Source: Cavia porcellus
Taxonomy: Eukaryota > Chordata > Mammalia > Rodentia > Caviidae
Length of the DNA: 64,000 bases
Assembly: GCF_034190915.1 (NCBI RefSeq)
Contig: NW_026947507.1
Span: forward strand, 36,233,501-36,297,500
Direction of reading: 5' to 3'
A program made the position numbers and the translations under genes. The notes under the pieces were generated by a model. That model did no database searches. It was not told where the DNA came from and worked only from the letters and a program-made list of their open reading frames with translations. Below, piece by piece: positions 42,915 through 54,900 of this stretch (positions within the stretch are counted from its first letter, which is position 1; each line of letters opens with the position of its first letter).

Positions 42915-45900
42915 GTGAGGGGCGGGCCGGGGCCCGGGCGGTGGGCGGGGCGGCTCCCCGCGGGACGTGCTCCCCCACTGTGTGACGGCGCTGCGTGCCC
43001 AGCCCGGGGTCTGGCCCAGAGTGGGCAAAAGAGGAGACACACAAGGAGGCCGGACTACAGGGTGCAGGGGTGAGCTCGGGGTGGGGCTGGGGTAGTCCAA
43101 TTAGACGCGTTCCACATGTCTCTGCCCGGCAAAGGTGACAATGACTTGTGTGAACTGAAATCCCATTATGTAGTTATGTAGTTATTACCTAAGGGCCACA
43201 TTTGAGATGCCCGTGTACCACGAGGTCTAGGAGATAGTATTCATTGAACTAAGGACGATCGGAGCAAAGGGTGTTTGTGGGCAGGCATGCGTCCAGCCTT
43301 TCCTGGCCAGTGTTTGGCACAGGCTGTTGGAGCAGAGAGGACATGGGGAAGAAGAGGGCTTTCCTGAGTACCTGGGCACCCCGAAGAGGTCTGTAGGTGA
43401 CACATCCGTGACGGGTGCTGTATTTTGGAAGTGCCTGAGTAGATAGCACTGATACTTAGTAGATGATAGCACCCAACAGTATGCAGATACTTTTCATCTG
43501 ACTCTTTCAGCAGTCTTAGGAAAGAGATAATAAAATTCACCTTGGAAAGCAGACCGAGAAAAAGTAACTGACTTACGGCTGCTTGGAAGTCCCCTCATTA
43601 CTGGGCTCCTCCTACTCTTTGGATTCTAAGTTACTTGCACTTCACACTGAATGCATTGTACTAAGCCCAGTACCTAGCATGGTGCTTGCCTCAGTGAGTG
43701 AAGGAGAAAGTTAACTCTAGTAGTTTTTAGCTTGCTATTCTTTCTAATGGAAGGATTTGGCTTCTCTCCTATTCTCAGTACCTCTCCATTGACTGACGTT
43801 GACGAACCAGGCTTTCAGAATTTCTCCTTTCTGAGCAAGTGAACTATGGAGAAAGTTTTGCCTCACGCCTAAAGTGGAGAACAGGGGAGACATTAGCTAA
43901 AGAAACCATGGTGGACAAGAGTGGAGTGGGCCTTCTACCACTTCAATCCAGAGACCTTTTAAGAGCTTGATCCCTCCTCTGCTGAGTGCAGTTCTTTGAA
44001 GATGCCTGGTCCCTGACTGGGCGTGACACCTGACTGAGTTTCCCCACAGACTCAACATAGCAGTCAACAGCTCTGCAGGAGTGCTCTGCCATTTGTTAAA
44101 TTGTGTGATTCTGGACAAGTTATATGTCATGTTTAACCCCTAGCTTAACAAATTAATTATAAGATGGTGGTGATAATTGTATCTACATTTATTGTGAGAA
44201 TTTGAAGATCCTTATGTAGCTCTTAACATAGTAACTTCAGCATATTTAGCTGCATTTACGTTACAGGTAGCAGGAAGTACTTAATCTTATGACCTGCTTA
44301 GCTTAGGGATAGCAGGAAGCCCTATTTCTATACAACTTTGTGTTTTTCCCTATGTCTTTTACTGTGGCCCATTGTTGTTACTTTCATTGCATTTCTTTGA
44401 GCTCCATTTGTAAGAGGAAAACTTAGTGCAGGCGCAGTACCTGCTGTGTCTCTGGAGTCAGGTGGGCACTTGTATTTAGAATCTGGATCCTGGCTTCTAC
44501 CCAGTCTTCTTTACCTGCTCAGGGCCTGGGTTTCCTCACTGGTTACCGTGCTGGTGACACCACCTGTCTTGCAGAGTGGTTATGAGGTTGAACGCTAGAG
44601 CAATAAGCAATAAGTGCACAGTAGAGCAATAGGCCTAACAAATGATTGTTGAGATGAAGAAATTTCTCTTTTGGGCTGAGGGGACAGGTAGGGGCTGGAA
44701 TGGGCCATTGCGTTAAGTGCTGCCCTGTGCCTTTCTCCTCCTTTCCCTACAGTCGAGGGGAGCTGCAGCGAGAGTCAGACTTCATGGCCAGCGTGGACAG
44801 CAGCTGGATCTCCTGGGGGGTTGGCGTCTTCCTGCTGAAACCCCTCAAGTGGACTCTGTCCAATGTGCTGGGGGATAATAAGGTCCCTGCTGAGGAGGTG
44901 CTTGTGGCCGTAGAGCTGCTGAAGGTGAGTGTACAGAAGGGAAGGGCTGGGGTCACCTGAATGACAGGAGTGTCTGCTTGTGTGCATTCTTGAGGAAGAC
45001 TCTTCCATGGTGACGGAGTTGATACCCGAGTTTACCCAGCCTCCCTGAGCTGTCCTTTGTAGTGTTATCATTTGTTATGTGTGATGCTTGTTCTAGGAAT
45101 CATCTGTAACAAACAGTTGATTGCTTCCTGGTGTTGTAAGGAATATTGATAAGTGATAATTGAGGAAATGCTTTGCCTTCTGTAGTTTACTGTAAGAAAT
45201 CCCCAGGATTTCTGAGGATCTTGTGACTTTCAGTTTTGCCTACCACTAAATTAACAGACAAGGCTCTAATTTCCTACTCAGAATCTGCTCAGTTTCCCCT
45301 CCAGCTTGCTGAGGGCTGCCTTCCGCTGACCTTGCTCTTCTGCCTCGAAGCAGCCACCAGCACTTGGTCCCGTCTTCCCCTGTGCAAGCAGCGTCTTTCC
45401 TGCTGCCTTCTCCCAGCCTCTGTCCTCCACTGGTTTAACAGGCACCTTCAGTGCCCGTAGCAAGTTGCCCCCTTGTCCCACTGGAAAGACACACAGCCAT
45501 TCCTGCTCTATGTCACCCAGATGGGGCCCTGCTTGTATCTCCAGGTGTTCGAGGGCCCTCAGTGTCTCTGCAGACCACGTCCAACCCTCAATGCCCTTCC
45601 ACTCCTGCTCCCTTCTCTCTGCAAATGCCACAAAAAGATGGCCTCAGAAGCATGCCTTCCACTTGCTGTCCTGCCCCCTGAAGTTCTGCATTCTTATGCT
45701 ATGAGGGTGAAGTGGCCTCCTTCCCTCCCACAGTGCTCCTGAGCCTGCCCCACCTTCCCTGTCCCTGTGTCCCATCAGCCTTTGCTCTTTATATTGTATT
45801 TCTTTCTCTTTCAATGCTTTCTTCCTTGGCTTCAACCCACCAAGCTTTTCCCATCACAAGTTGACTCTTTTATGGTCTCTGGCTCCTGCCAGCTATTGCT

Positions 45901-48900
45901 CTGTCTCTCTCTGTTTGTCTCCATTTGTCTGTCTATCTCTCACTGAAGCTGCTGTGCACAGGGTTACGAAACCTTGAAGTGGGTGTGTGTTTACGAAGTT
46001 GACTGAGTACCAGATAGTCAGCTAATTGGTTTTAGTTTTGAAAGCCATAGACCAAGCCCAACCCAGTACCACAGAAATAACAAAGAATAGTAAGTCTTCA
46101 AGCTCTCTGAGTGCAGTACTGCTAAACTGGTGCTCGCCTCACTAACTGAGCACCTCACCATTTGCTTGAATAGTTGGTGGCTCCATTGTTTTCTCGGGCA
46201 GGGCTGGGGGCGGCTACTTACATTTCTGACATTATAGGGCTCTTACCTAGGTGTAGAAGAGAAAGATGCAGACATAGAGAAAAAAACCTGCAGCTGAGGG
46301 AGATTGGTTTTCCTAAGCCTAGACTTAGAAAACACCTTGTAACTTTTTATCTTCTTTTAAACAGTCTCGAAAATATTAAAAAAAAAAAAATTGCCTATGA
46401 TTTTGCTTTGGAAAAAAGTATACAAAAAATTGAGTTTCTGAAAAACTTTTCGGTGTGGTTAGAAGACAGAAAATAAAGTGGCTTTTATTTTAAGGATGTG
46501 GAGAGAAACTCCATGACCACCAGGGCCTGGCTTTCTCTGCCAGACACGTGGTGTGGGGGCATACATACAGCTTTGGTCTGGGGTGCTGCCTAAAGGGGCG
46601 CTACTGATACGCCAGCAGCTGACTGGAACTCATTTCACCCCACAGGTAAATTGCCGGGGGGGGGGGGATGCCCTCAAGGTAAACATCCCTTGGTCCTGCC
46701 TCTCACTGCTGTAGTGTCCTATCTAGGGCCAGATCCTTTCATTCCATTTTTTTATTGTTAGGAAAAGGGCGAAGTTCTCTGTCTTACTACTTTCTGCTGA
46801 AAGGGGGCCCCGTATTGGAGTTTAGGAGGGTTGACAGAATGACGGTTGATGTCCATGCAGAAGCTGGTGCCAGGTGTTTCAGCCAGGACAACTTTATCAT
46901 TGGAAAATGCCTGCACATTAGACTGGAAAAACAAAGAAACAAAGTGCTATGAAGAGGCAGGTGAGGTAGAAGAAAAGGTGCCTTTTATTTAGATATGTAG
47001 ATTCATTACCATTGTGAGGTAGAATCATTACCATGATGAGGTAGAATTCTGAAAAATAAGTGTGAAGTTAGGAAGAGTAAAGCTATGAGAGGTGATTATT
47101 CTCCCATCTGAAAGGGTAAAACTTAAGAGTGTAGGTAGGCAGGGCTTGTCTCTGGTCCAGGAGTTGAGCTGGAAAGAATAAGAGGGTGGGGATGGCCATG
47201 GCTGTGTCACTTTAAGGAAGGTAAGAGCCTAGGCCTTTAGGGATGTCACGTTTGACCAAACAGCTGAGGGTAGAGAGAACTAAGACAGTTGTCACGTAAA
47301 ACAGTATGAAGACAATCTTACGCATGATGTGGGAGTCTTTAGGAAAGACTGTTAAGAGTTCTGCTGTAAAAAGAATAATTAATAGAATGTAAGAAATTAG
47401 GAACCAAATTGGATAACAAAACATGACTTAGCCTGAGAGTTGTGGCTGTGAGGCCTTGATGAGACAGAGATGGGTGGGCGACAGAAGATGAGATGACCGC
47501 TGAGGATGGTTAGATTTAGGGCTGGGAGGGCACTGCTTAGCCTGAGTGATGTGAGGATGGCAGTTAGCAACTTTGACTGCTGTTCGGGTTGCCAAGAAGA
47601 CCAAGTATGGGCTACTTCACCTTGGTTGTAGTCCTTGCGATGATTTGCTGTTATAGGACTTTAGTATATCAGCAGTTCCCCTGGTTGTGGGAAAGGCTTT
47701 TATCTATCTAGAAAAAGTACAGACAAAGGTGAGGAGATTTTTGAGAGTTTTGTGGGAGGGCACGTGTGTGACCAGGGTTGTGTCTGAGAAATTGATGAAT
47801 AGGAAAGGAAGGGGGTGCTATGTGTCCCTGAGGAGAGGTTTTCCTAGAGATAACAGATGTAGGCTGTTGAGACCTCAGAGTGTCTGGGTTAGTCTGCATA
47901 AACACAAAGGAATAAAAAAGGCATTTTTAAGATCTGTGAATATAAAGTGAGTGGTAGAGGGAGGAATATGAGAGAGCATGGTATAAGGGTTTGATACCAC
48001 TGGGTGGATTGGGGTAATAGCACTATTGATTATCCTAAAGTCCTTTACTAGAGGGTAAGACCCATCAGGCTTGAGTACCGGGAGAATGGGAGTGTTATAG
48101 GGTGAATGGGTAGCTTTAAGAAAACCATTGTCTAAAAGGTACTTAATTATAGATTTAAGTCCCTGTAAATGTTTAGGAGCTATGGAATATTGGGGAACAC
48201 GAGGAAAAATTGAAGGATTCCTAAGATGAATTAAAATAGGAATGGCATGGACAGCGCAAGTGGAATTGGAGGTCTCTCAAACTATGGGATCGACCAGAGA
48301 AAAAGGGAGCCTGGAACCTGCATGAAATAGGTCCTGTCTGTAAAGGCTGCATAGGTTGGCCATCAACACCTCCTCTAGAGACTGAGGACTTAATATAGTG
48401 GCCTGAAAACTTAGGAAGGACCCTATACATGGCCTCTATGTCCACAAGTATAGAGAATGATGAATCTGGCAATGATGGGGGAATCTGGCAGTGATGGTGT
48501 TTCCTGTGAGGGCAAGGATTTGGCTTACCTGCTCTCTGGCAGCTAGGACAGCCCATGGCCGTGGGGCAAGGCCCCAAAGGAACTCCAGGACTGGGGTATT
48601 CTCTTGCCCAATGTCCTTTTTTGCTGCACTTGAAGCATGGTCCAGGAGGGGCTCAGGCAGCTCCACCTTGTGTCGGTTTACCTGTCTCAGAGCTCTCAAC
48701 TGTCACTGCTAAAAGATCAGAATGTTATTTTTTATCTCTGTTGTTGAAAACACGAAAAGCCATACTAAGAAGGTCTCCCTGTGGGGTTTGAGGGACAAGT
48801 TTAGCCTTTTGTCTTGGAATCTGGCCCACAGTGGAAGGTATCTGTAAAATCAATTAAGTATGCAGGAGTCAAATAATACAGTCAACAGGGTATTTATGAT

Positions 48901-51900
48901 CATAACCTTAGCAGTGGCTTCCCATAAGGAGGATAAGGATAAGGTCCAGAGAATTTTAGGAACTGACACGTCATTCATTTGTCATATGTAAGTACCTCTT
49001 ATCCTGTTAGAATGTCTAATGCCATCTGATTTTTGGAGGATGGCCTTTTTATTTAGTAGAGAGATCAGCTATGGTGTCATTTAACGGCAGTTGAGTATAG
49101 TTAATTATGGCTCGGTGGAGGGCTAAGCCAGGGCCAGCAGATGGGCTGGGAAAGGCTCAATCCTAGCCTCTGCCCCAGTACTGGTCTCATTTTTCTGCAT
49201 GTATCATATAACCATTTTTTTTGGGGGGGGGGGATCTGGTGGATCCTGGCAATAGGAATCCAAAAGGAATTTATAATTAATCTCTTAATTTCAGTTGTTG
49301 AACATCCAGAAGACTGGTAACAGTACCATGCAGTATAGGCAATAAGCTTAACATAGAACATTAAATGGCTATTAACCATGTGTATTTTAAGATTTGAGTG
49401 CTGAAGAAATTTGTGAAGCATCTCTAAGCATACATCTGGATCTGAAAGAAAACACTTGTCATCATACATTACATAAGTTTTTGTTTAAAAATTATTATTT
49501 GACTGGTGACATTGTATTGGTCTGATCTGAATCTCCTGGCTGGAACACAAGAAAAAGGCAGCAGAAACAACCCCAATTTTATATTTGAAGGCATGATTAT
49601 ACCATCAGATCAGCAGCAATGCATTGTCTTAGTCATACGAACTTTATTTTTTTTTTAATATTTTTTTTTGTCTTTTTCATTTTTATCGGTACCGGGGATT
49701 GAACTCACGACCACCTGCTTGCAAGGCAGGTGCTTATACCACTGAGCTAAACCCCCAGTCCCAGTCATATGAACTTTAGTTGAGGTGTCTCCCATAAGGC
49801 TATGGAGATTATTGGAGGTTTCAATTAATAAACAGGGGCTGGTTAAAATTACAGGTGGCTACTTTCCTGTCCATCAGTTGAAGTCCTGTCCAATGTCTTC
49901 TCAAGGGATTTTGTTTAACCAATTTTAGTATCATTTTGACCAGCTGGCAAACTAGGTGGAAGCATGTTTTAAAAATGTATAACCCAAATAAACCTTGATT
50001 AAATGGTTTGAAAATATAAAAAAGGAAAAAAGATTGTTGAGCTCAAATAAAAAGGAATAGCTGTTTACAGAGCAGGCAAATGGACAAACATGGACAGATG
50101 ATCTGTACATTATAAACGGACTGAACAGACAACAGATACATAGACAATCATATTATAAAATTAGAGTGCACTCAAATATATCTGGCCAATTTGAACTATA
50201 CTTCTTGTAGATCAATTAATAGCAATCTCTTGAAATAAGAATACCAGAAAAGGAACCTAATTTATGGTTAGCTCAGAAAGCTAAAAAGGATTAGCCCCAC
50301 CTCACTGCCTCACTGGGTGGCCATGGCTCTTCCCCTCCCGACATGTCTGGTCACCTCCTCCTTCGCACTGCTCCCAGAACTGAGCTCGGGGGTGCGCAGC
50401 AGTGAGGAGGGATTGAGGAATAAGAGTTTTGTGGGTGAATGGGGGAGGAGAGGATGAAGCAAGGGTTTTGGGGAGGGGGAGAGATCCCAGAAGAGCAGAG
50501 TGAAAGACACATCCTTAAAGTGAAAAAGGCCTAAAGATGGAGAGTTTCTGCCAACTTGCTGCCATTGTGATAAAAGAATAAATAAAAGATCAGCTTTGGT
50601 TTTGGTAGCCTTTCAGAGGCCAAGAGCACCAAGGTTATAAACCAGGCACCCCAGAGGTATGTTTTTTGGAGAACAAGAAGTGGTCCCCATGACCGAATTA
50701 TAAGTGAGCTGAGAGAACAACTTTGCCTTGGGAAGTAACGGCTCCCCCCAAGGAGCGTGGAGCTGTCCTGGATCTCACATATCAAAAGAGGTCATCACCT
50801 GTCTTGTAAGCGTGACACAGAACCTGTCTCCACACCTATTCTCTTTGGCCTGGTCACGAGTGCGAGGTGGGTCCCAGCGAACAAAAATGTGAGTCTTGCC
50901 TCAAGCCTTGCAGCCTAAGGAGTATGAAAACTGGTGTCCCTGTTCAGGGATGGCAGGATGGATTTTCTGTCGCAAGCTTGCAAGGAATGAAAACAAAAAA
51001 CCCTGGACGGCGGTGGCAGCTCACCTGCGTGGAGTGAGGAAAGTCGCTGTTGCATGCAGATTAGAAGCAGCAAGTAAACAGTCCCGGAGCAAGATAAAGG
51101 TGATTCTTAGGCAAGGGGACTCAAACTGGCAGGAATTCCCAGGAGCCACTCACTCTGCCATCCGAGTCACAGCACTATTATGAAAGAGTTTTTGGCACAG
51201 TTAGAAGACAGAATATAAAGTAAAGTGGCCTTTATTTTAAGGATGCGAAGAGAAACTCGGTGACCATGGGGTCCTGGCTTTGTCTGCCATACATGTGTTG
51301 AGGGGCATACACATAGCTTTGGTCTGCGGTGGTGCCTAAAGGGGCATTACTGATGTGCCAGCAGATGATTGGAACTCATTTTGAGCCACAGGTTAATTGC
51401 CTAGGTTTGGGGAAAATGCCCTCAAGGTAAATGTCCCTTGGTCCCACCTCTCATTGCTGTAGTGTCCTGTCTAGGGAAAAATCCTTTTGGTTTCCTCTTG
51501 TTTATCCCATTCTATTTCTCTGGTATGTTCCTTTCTCACTGGTTGTGCATGTTTGCAGTCTTTACTGTTGACCCTCTCATACTCTGTGCTGTATCACTTT
51601 GCATTGTGTTTTTTAAATTAGCATTTGCTACTGGAACATCTCACCTATTTGTTCTCTGAGTACCTTTTATTAATGTTGTGTACCATGAATCTATTTGTGT
51701 GTGGGCACCATACAGTTCTGACCACTGTAGCTTTGTAGGATTATCTGATGGGACAACCAAGTCTAATGGAAACTTAAGTCACTGTCTTACTGACTGTCTG
51801 TTTCCTTTGACACTTCTGCCGACTCACTTTCTTTTCCCTTTCCCTGAATTTGGGCAGCAAGTTGCTTTGGTTTCCCTTGAGCTGTCCCACTGGGTGAGTC

Positions 51901-54900
51901 TCTTCACTGTGTAAACATTGGTCCTCCTCACTTGTCACTTTCCTTCCTTGGTCATTGCACTTACACCTGTGATCATAATTTATTTATTTATTTTTGGTAC
52001 TGAGGATCAAGGTCAACCTCCTGCTTGCCAGGTAGGTGTTCATGCTGCTGAGCTAAATCCTCAGCTCCCCTTTTTTTCTTTTTCTTTTCCCCTCTGTGGT
52101 CGTAATTACCAGCCAGGTGCTGAAGACTTTCAGAGTTCTTTCTCTATCCTGGTGTCTTCTTGGAGCTTCAGATTTGCACATCTGCTCTCTGCTGTACCTA
52201 CCGTCCTGGCTGTCCCTTAGGTGTCCCAACCAGCATGTCTCAAGAGGAATGTTTAGTCTTTCCTTCAGAGTTTGTTACTAACAGTAACATATCTACCAGT
52301 GGCCGAGGTTGGAGCCTAGACCTTCCTCTTTCTCCTTCAGTCCTGTACTCTGTCGTTGTACGTGATCAGTTTTATCATCTGTGTTTTGCGTGAATCTGCC
52401 CTTCTCTCCCCCATTCACAGATTCTCTCTGGTCAGCCCCATATCTTCTCGTGCATAACTGGTACCTGCCTCCAGTCACTGCTCTAAAGTCCTTGCTTTCT
52501 GTCTAGCTGCTTGGTCCCTCCTGTGATGGCCTGCCTGCCATAGGACAAAGTGCAGCGGGTCAGAGTGTTCTTTGCATCACGTAGAAGCACTACCACTCCT
52601 CTCCTGTGCCCTCCGGTGACCAATCTGCCATACCGACTCACTTCTGTGCTCATGACTGCCCCTCTTCCCGAGATCCTCCTCCACCCGCTTCACCAAGTAA
52701 TGGCAGTACCCCTCAGGCTTTACCTCTGCAGCCTTTTTTATTGATGCTGGGGTTGACCCCAAGGCCATGTGTGTGCTGGTCCCACCTCAACACTGAACTA
52801 ACCATTCCCAGTGCAGCCTTTTTAAAGAAACCTCTGAATCCTCTGGCTTTCTTCTGTGCATTTTCATAGCATCCTGGGCCCCCCTCAGTGGTCATCTGAC
52901 TGCGGAAGTGATTTCTATGTCCAAGGGAAACTGGCACTTTTTCCTGGAGCTTACGTTTCCTGGCTTCCCACTAACCCTGCCCTCCTTTTTTTTTTTTTTA
53001 AATTTTATTTAAGGAGAAAAAGGAAAAAAAAGCAGAAAAAAGGTACAAGTCATACAGAATTTCAGAAAAAAAAAATAAACAGTAGGAAATCACTAGTTAA
53101 TGAATTACATATTGTCATCTTAGAAATGTTTGTTCAAATTACAAAATTAAAGCATATGAAGTAGACATTCAAGCAGTGAGACTGCAAACAGTTCTGTTCA
53201 ATGATCCAACAAAACTCAGTAATACCATTGTCTATCTTACACACTTAAATATACATGCATTTAAACCGTTTAGAGCACTTTCTTTTCCTCTGTTTTGTAC
53301 AATGACTATTACACATTTTGGGTTTTATTGCTCCCACAGTTTTTATTACTTTTTTTGGAAGAGAGTAAAACCAAATGTGACTTAACAGAGTTGGTTAAAT
53401 CAAAAGGGTGGACATAATAGATAATATAAAAACATAATACAAGGTGATCAACAATGGTTACCATAATGCCTCCCGCTATCTCAAATAAAATTGCCTATAT
53501 CATCAGTTATAATAAAGTTGAACAAAACAGTAAAGAACGAAACCAACAAAACCAAAACATTGGAGACATTACAGGTCTTCAAAAGTAGATAGTAGTCAAC
53601 CAGAATGGGCGTCATAATGAATCCCACTATCTTCACAGCTGTTGCCTAAACTTTCGAACCTGGTACTATTAACAAAACAGAATAGAGGAACATCAGTCAA
53701 AACAAGATGGTGAGAGCAATACAGGGCTTCAAATCAAGTTAATAGAAAATCAAAGTGGGTTACTATAATATATCCTGCTATTTTTAAATTTATTTTTCCC
53801 TTAATTAAAAGGATAAAAATAAAAAAGTAAATAATAAAATGGAGATTGAGATAAAAGAGGGCATAACAAAACAGTGCAGATCAAAACAACCATTTAAGCA
53901 AAATAGTGTTTCACCACAATATAATCTGGACATAAAAGTAGTTACCATAGTGTCTCTTTCCTTGAAATCGTTGAGTATAACTTCATATACTGTAGCATCA
54001 AATATACCAAAACAATGTAAAACCATTCAAGAGAATGACAATATTACAGGGTATTTAGAATCAACTAACAGATAATGAACTATGCTTTCTGTATAATCTC
54101 CTTGTCTATAAAAGTTTTTGTTTATACTATCACATATAATAAAATCCAATAAGATACAACCTGTTAAGACCTATGGAGACAGAAGAACAAAAGCTTGATG
54201 GGACTTCAAAACAAGATGATAGCAAATCAGCACTACCTATTTGTTGTTTCCAAAATAGCTGTTCCTATCATTCAATCTTCTCTGCCTCATTTCTGTTGAG
54301 CTCTTTTTCTGTCATTAGTTGTCAGTTTGTCTTCTTCATTTTGTTTTCTGCTCCATTCATTGTGGCCTCTCTGCCACTATTTCTGGATTCTTCATATTTT
54401 TCTTTTTTAGAATGTCCTGCAGTATTCTCTGTAGAGTTGAATTGGTGGTTGCATATTCTCCTAGTTCCTCTTTATCCGGAAAGCACCTGTTTTTCCATCA
54501 ATTTCCAGGGATAGTTGTGCAGGATATCTCAATGTTGGCTGGAGGTTATTAGCTTTCAAAGCTTGAATTATTTCCCCCACGCTGTTCGTGATTTGATGGT
54601 TTGTGCCGAGAAGTCTGCTGTAATTCTGATGGGTGTTCTGTGTAAGTGATCTGTTTCTTGTCTCTGATGGTTTTTAATATTCTGTTCTTATATTGGATTT
54701 CTGGTATTTTGATTATTATATGCCTGGGTATAGCTCTGTTTGGGTTGCAGGTGGCTGGGGTCCTGTATCCTTCATACATCTGAGTATCTTTACCTTTTGC
54801 TAAATTAGGGAAATTCTCCTGGATTATTTCTGTGAGTAGCTTTTGTAGTTCATTTGTTTGTGTCCCTACCTCTTATTTTATGTTCTTAATTCTTAAGTTA

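Larger units (their letters stand above)
42280..43110. promoter_or_regulatory. CHMP7: CHMP7 CpG-island promoter
   Basis: CpG-dense block around the first coding exon with no obvious TATA box. NRF1-type palindromes TGCGCACGCGC (42352-42362) and TGCGCAAGCGC (42401-42411), a CRE-like TGACGTGA (42521-42528) and ETS-like GGAA cores near 42545-42560 are visible. The transcription start probably lies between about 42400 and 42590. Confidence 0.7.
42915..44752 (+). other. CHMP7: CHMP7 intron 1
   Basis: Holds the 3' side of the CpG island and at least two MIR copies (44095-44270 and 44470-44660), but no young insertions. Confidence 0.9.
46439..51489 (-). mobile_element. Provirus P2, His-primed class I ERV in CHMP7 intron 2
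   Basis: 5.05 kb, antisense to CHMP7, with two LTRs, a primer site and a leader donor like P1. In minus-strand order: leader, degraded gag front, env-like tail (49470-48820), nucleocapsid and protease remnants (48700-48330), an early reverse-transcriptase block (48200-47960), unassigned sequence, 3' LTR. An ID SINE lies at 49656-49763. Non-functional. Confidence 0.85.

Noticed and set aside
44700..44960. 86-codon frame starting before CHMP7 exon 2 as a separate gene
   Set aside because: It is intron sequence read through exon 2. The splice sites and homology show it is part of CHMP7.
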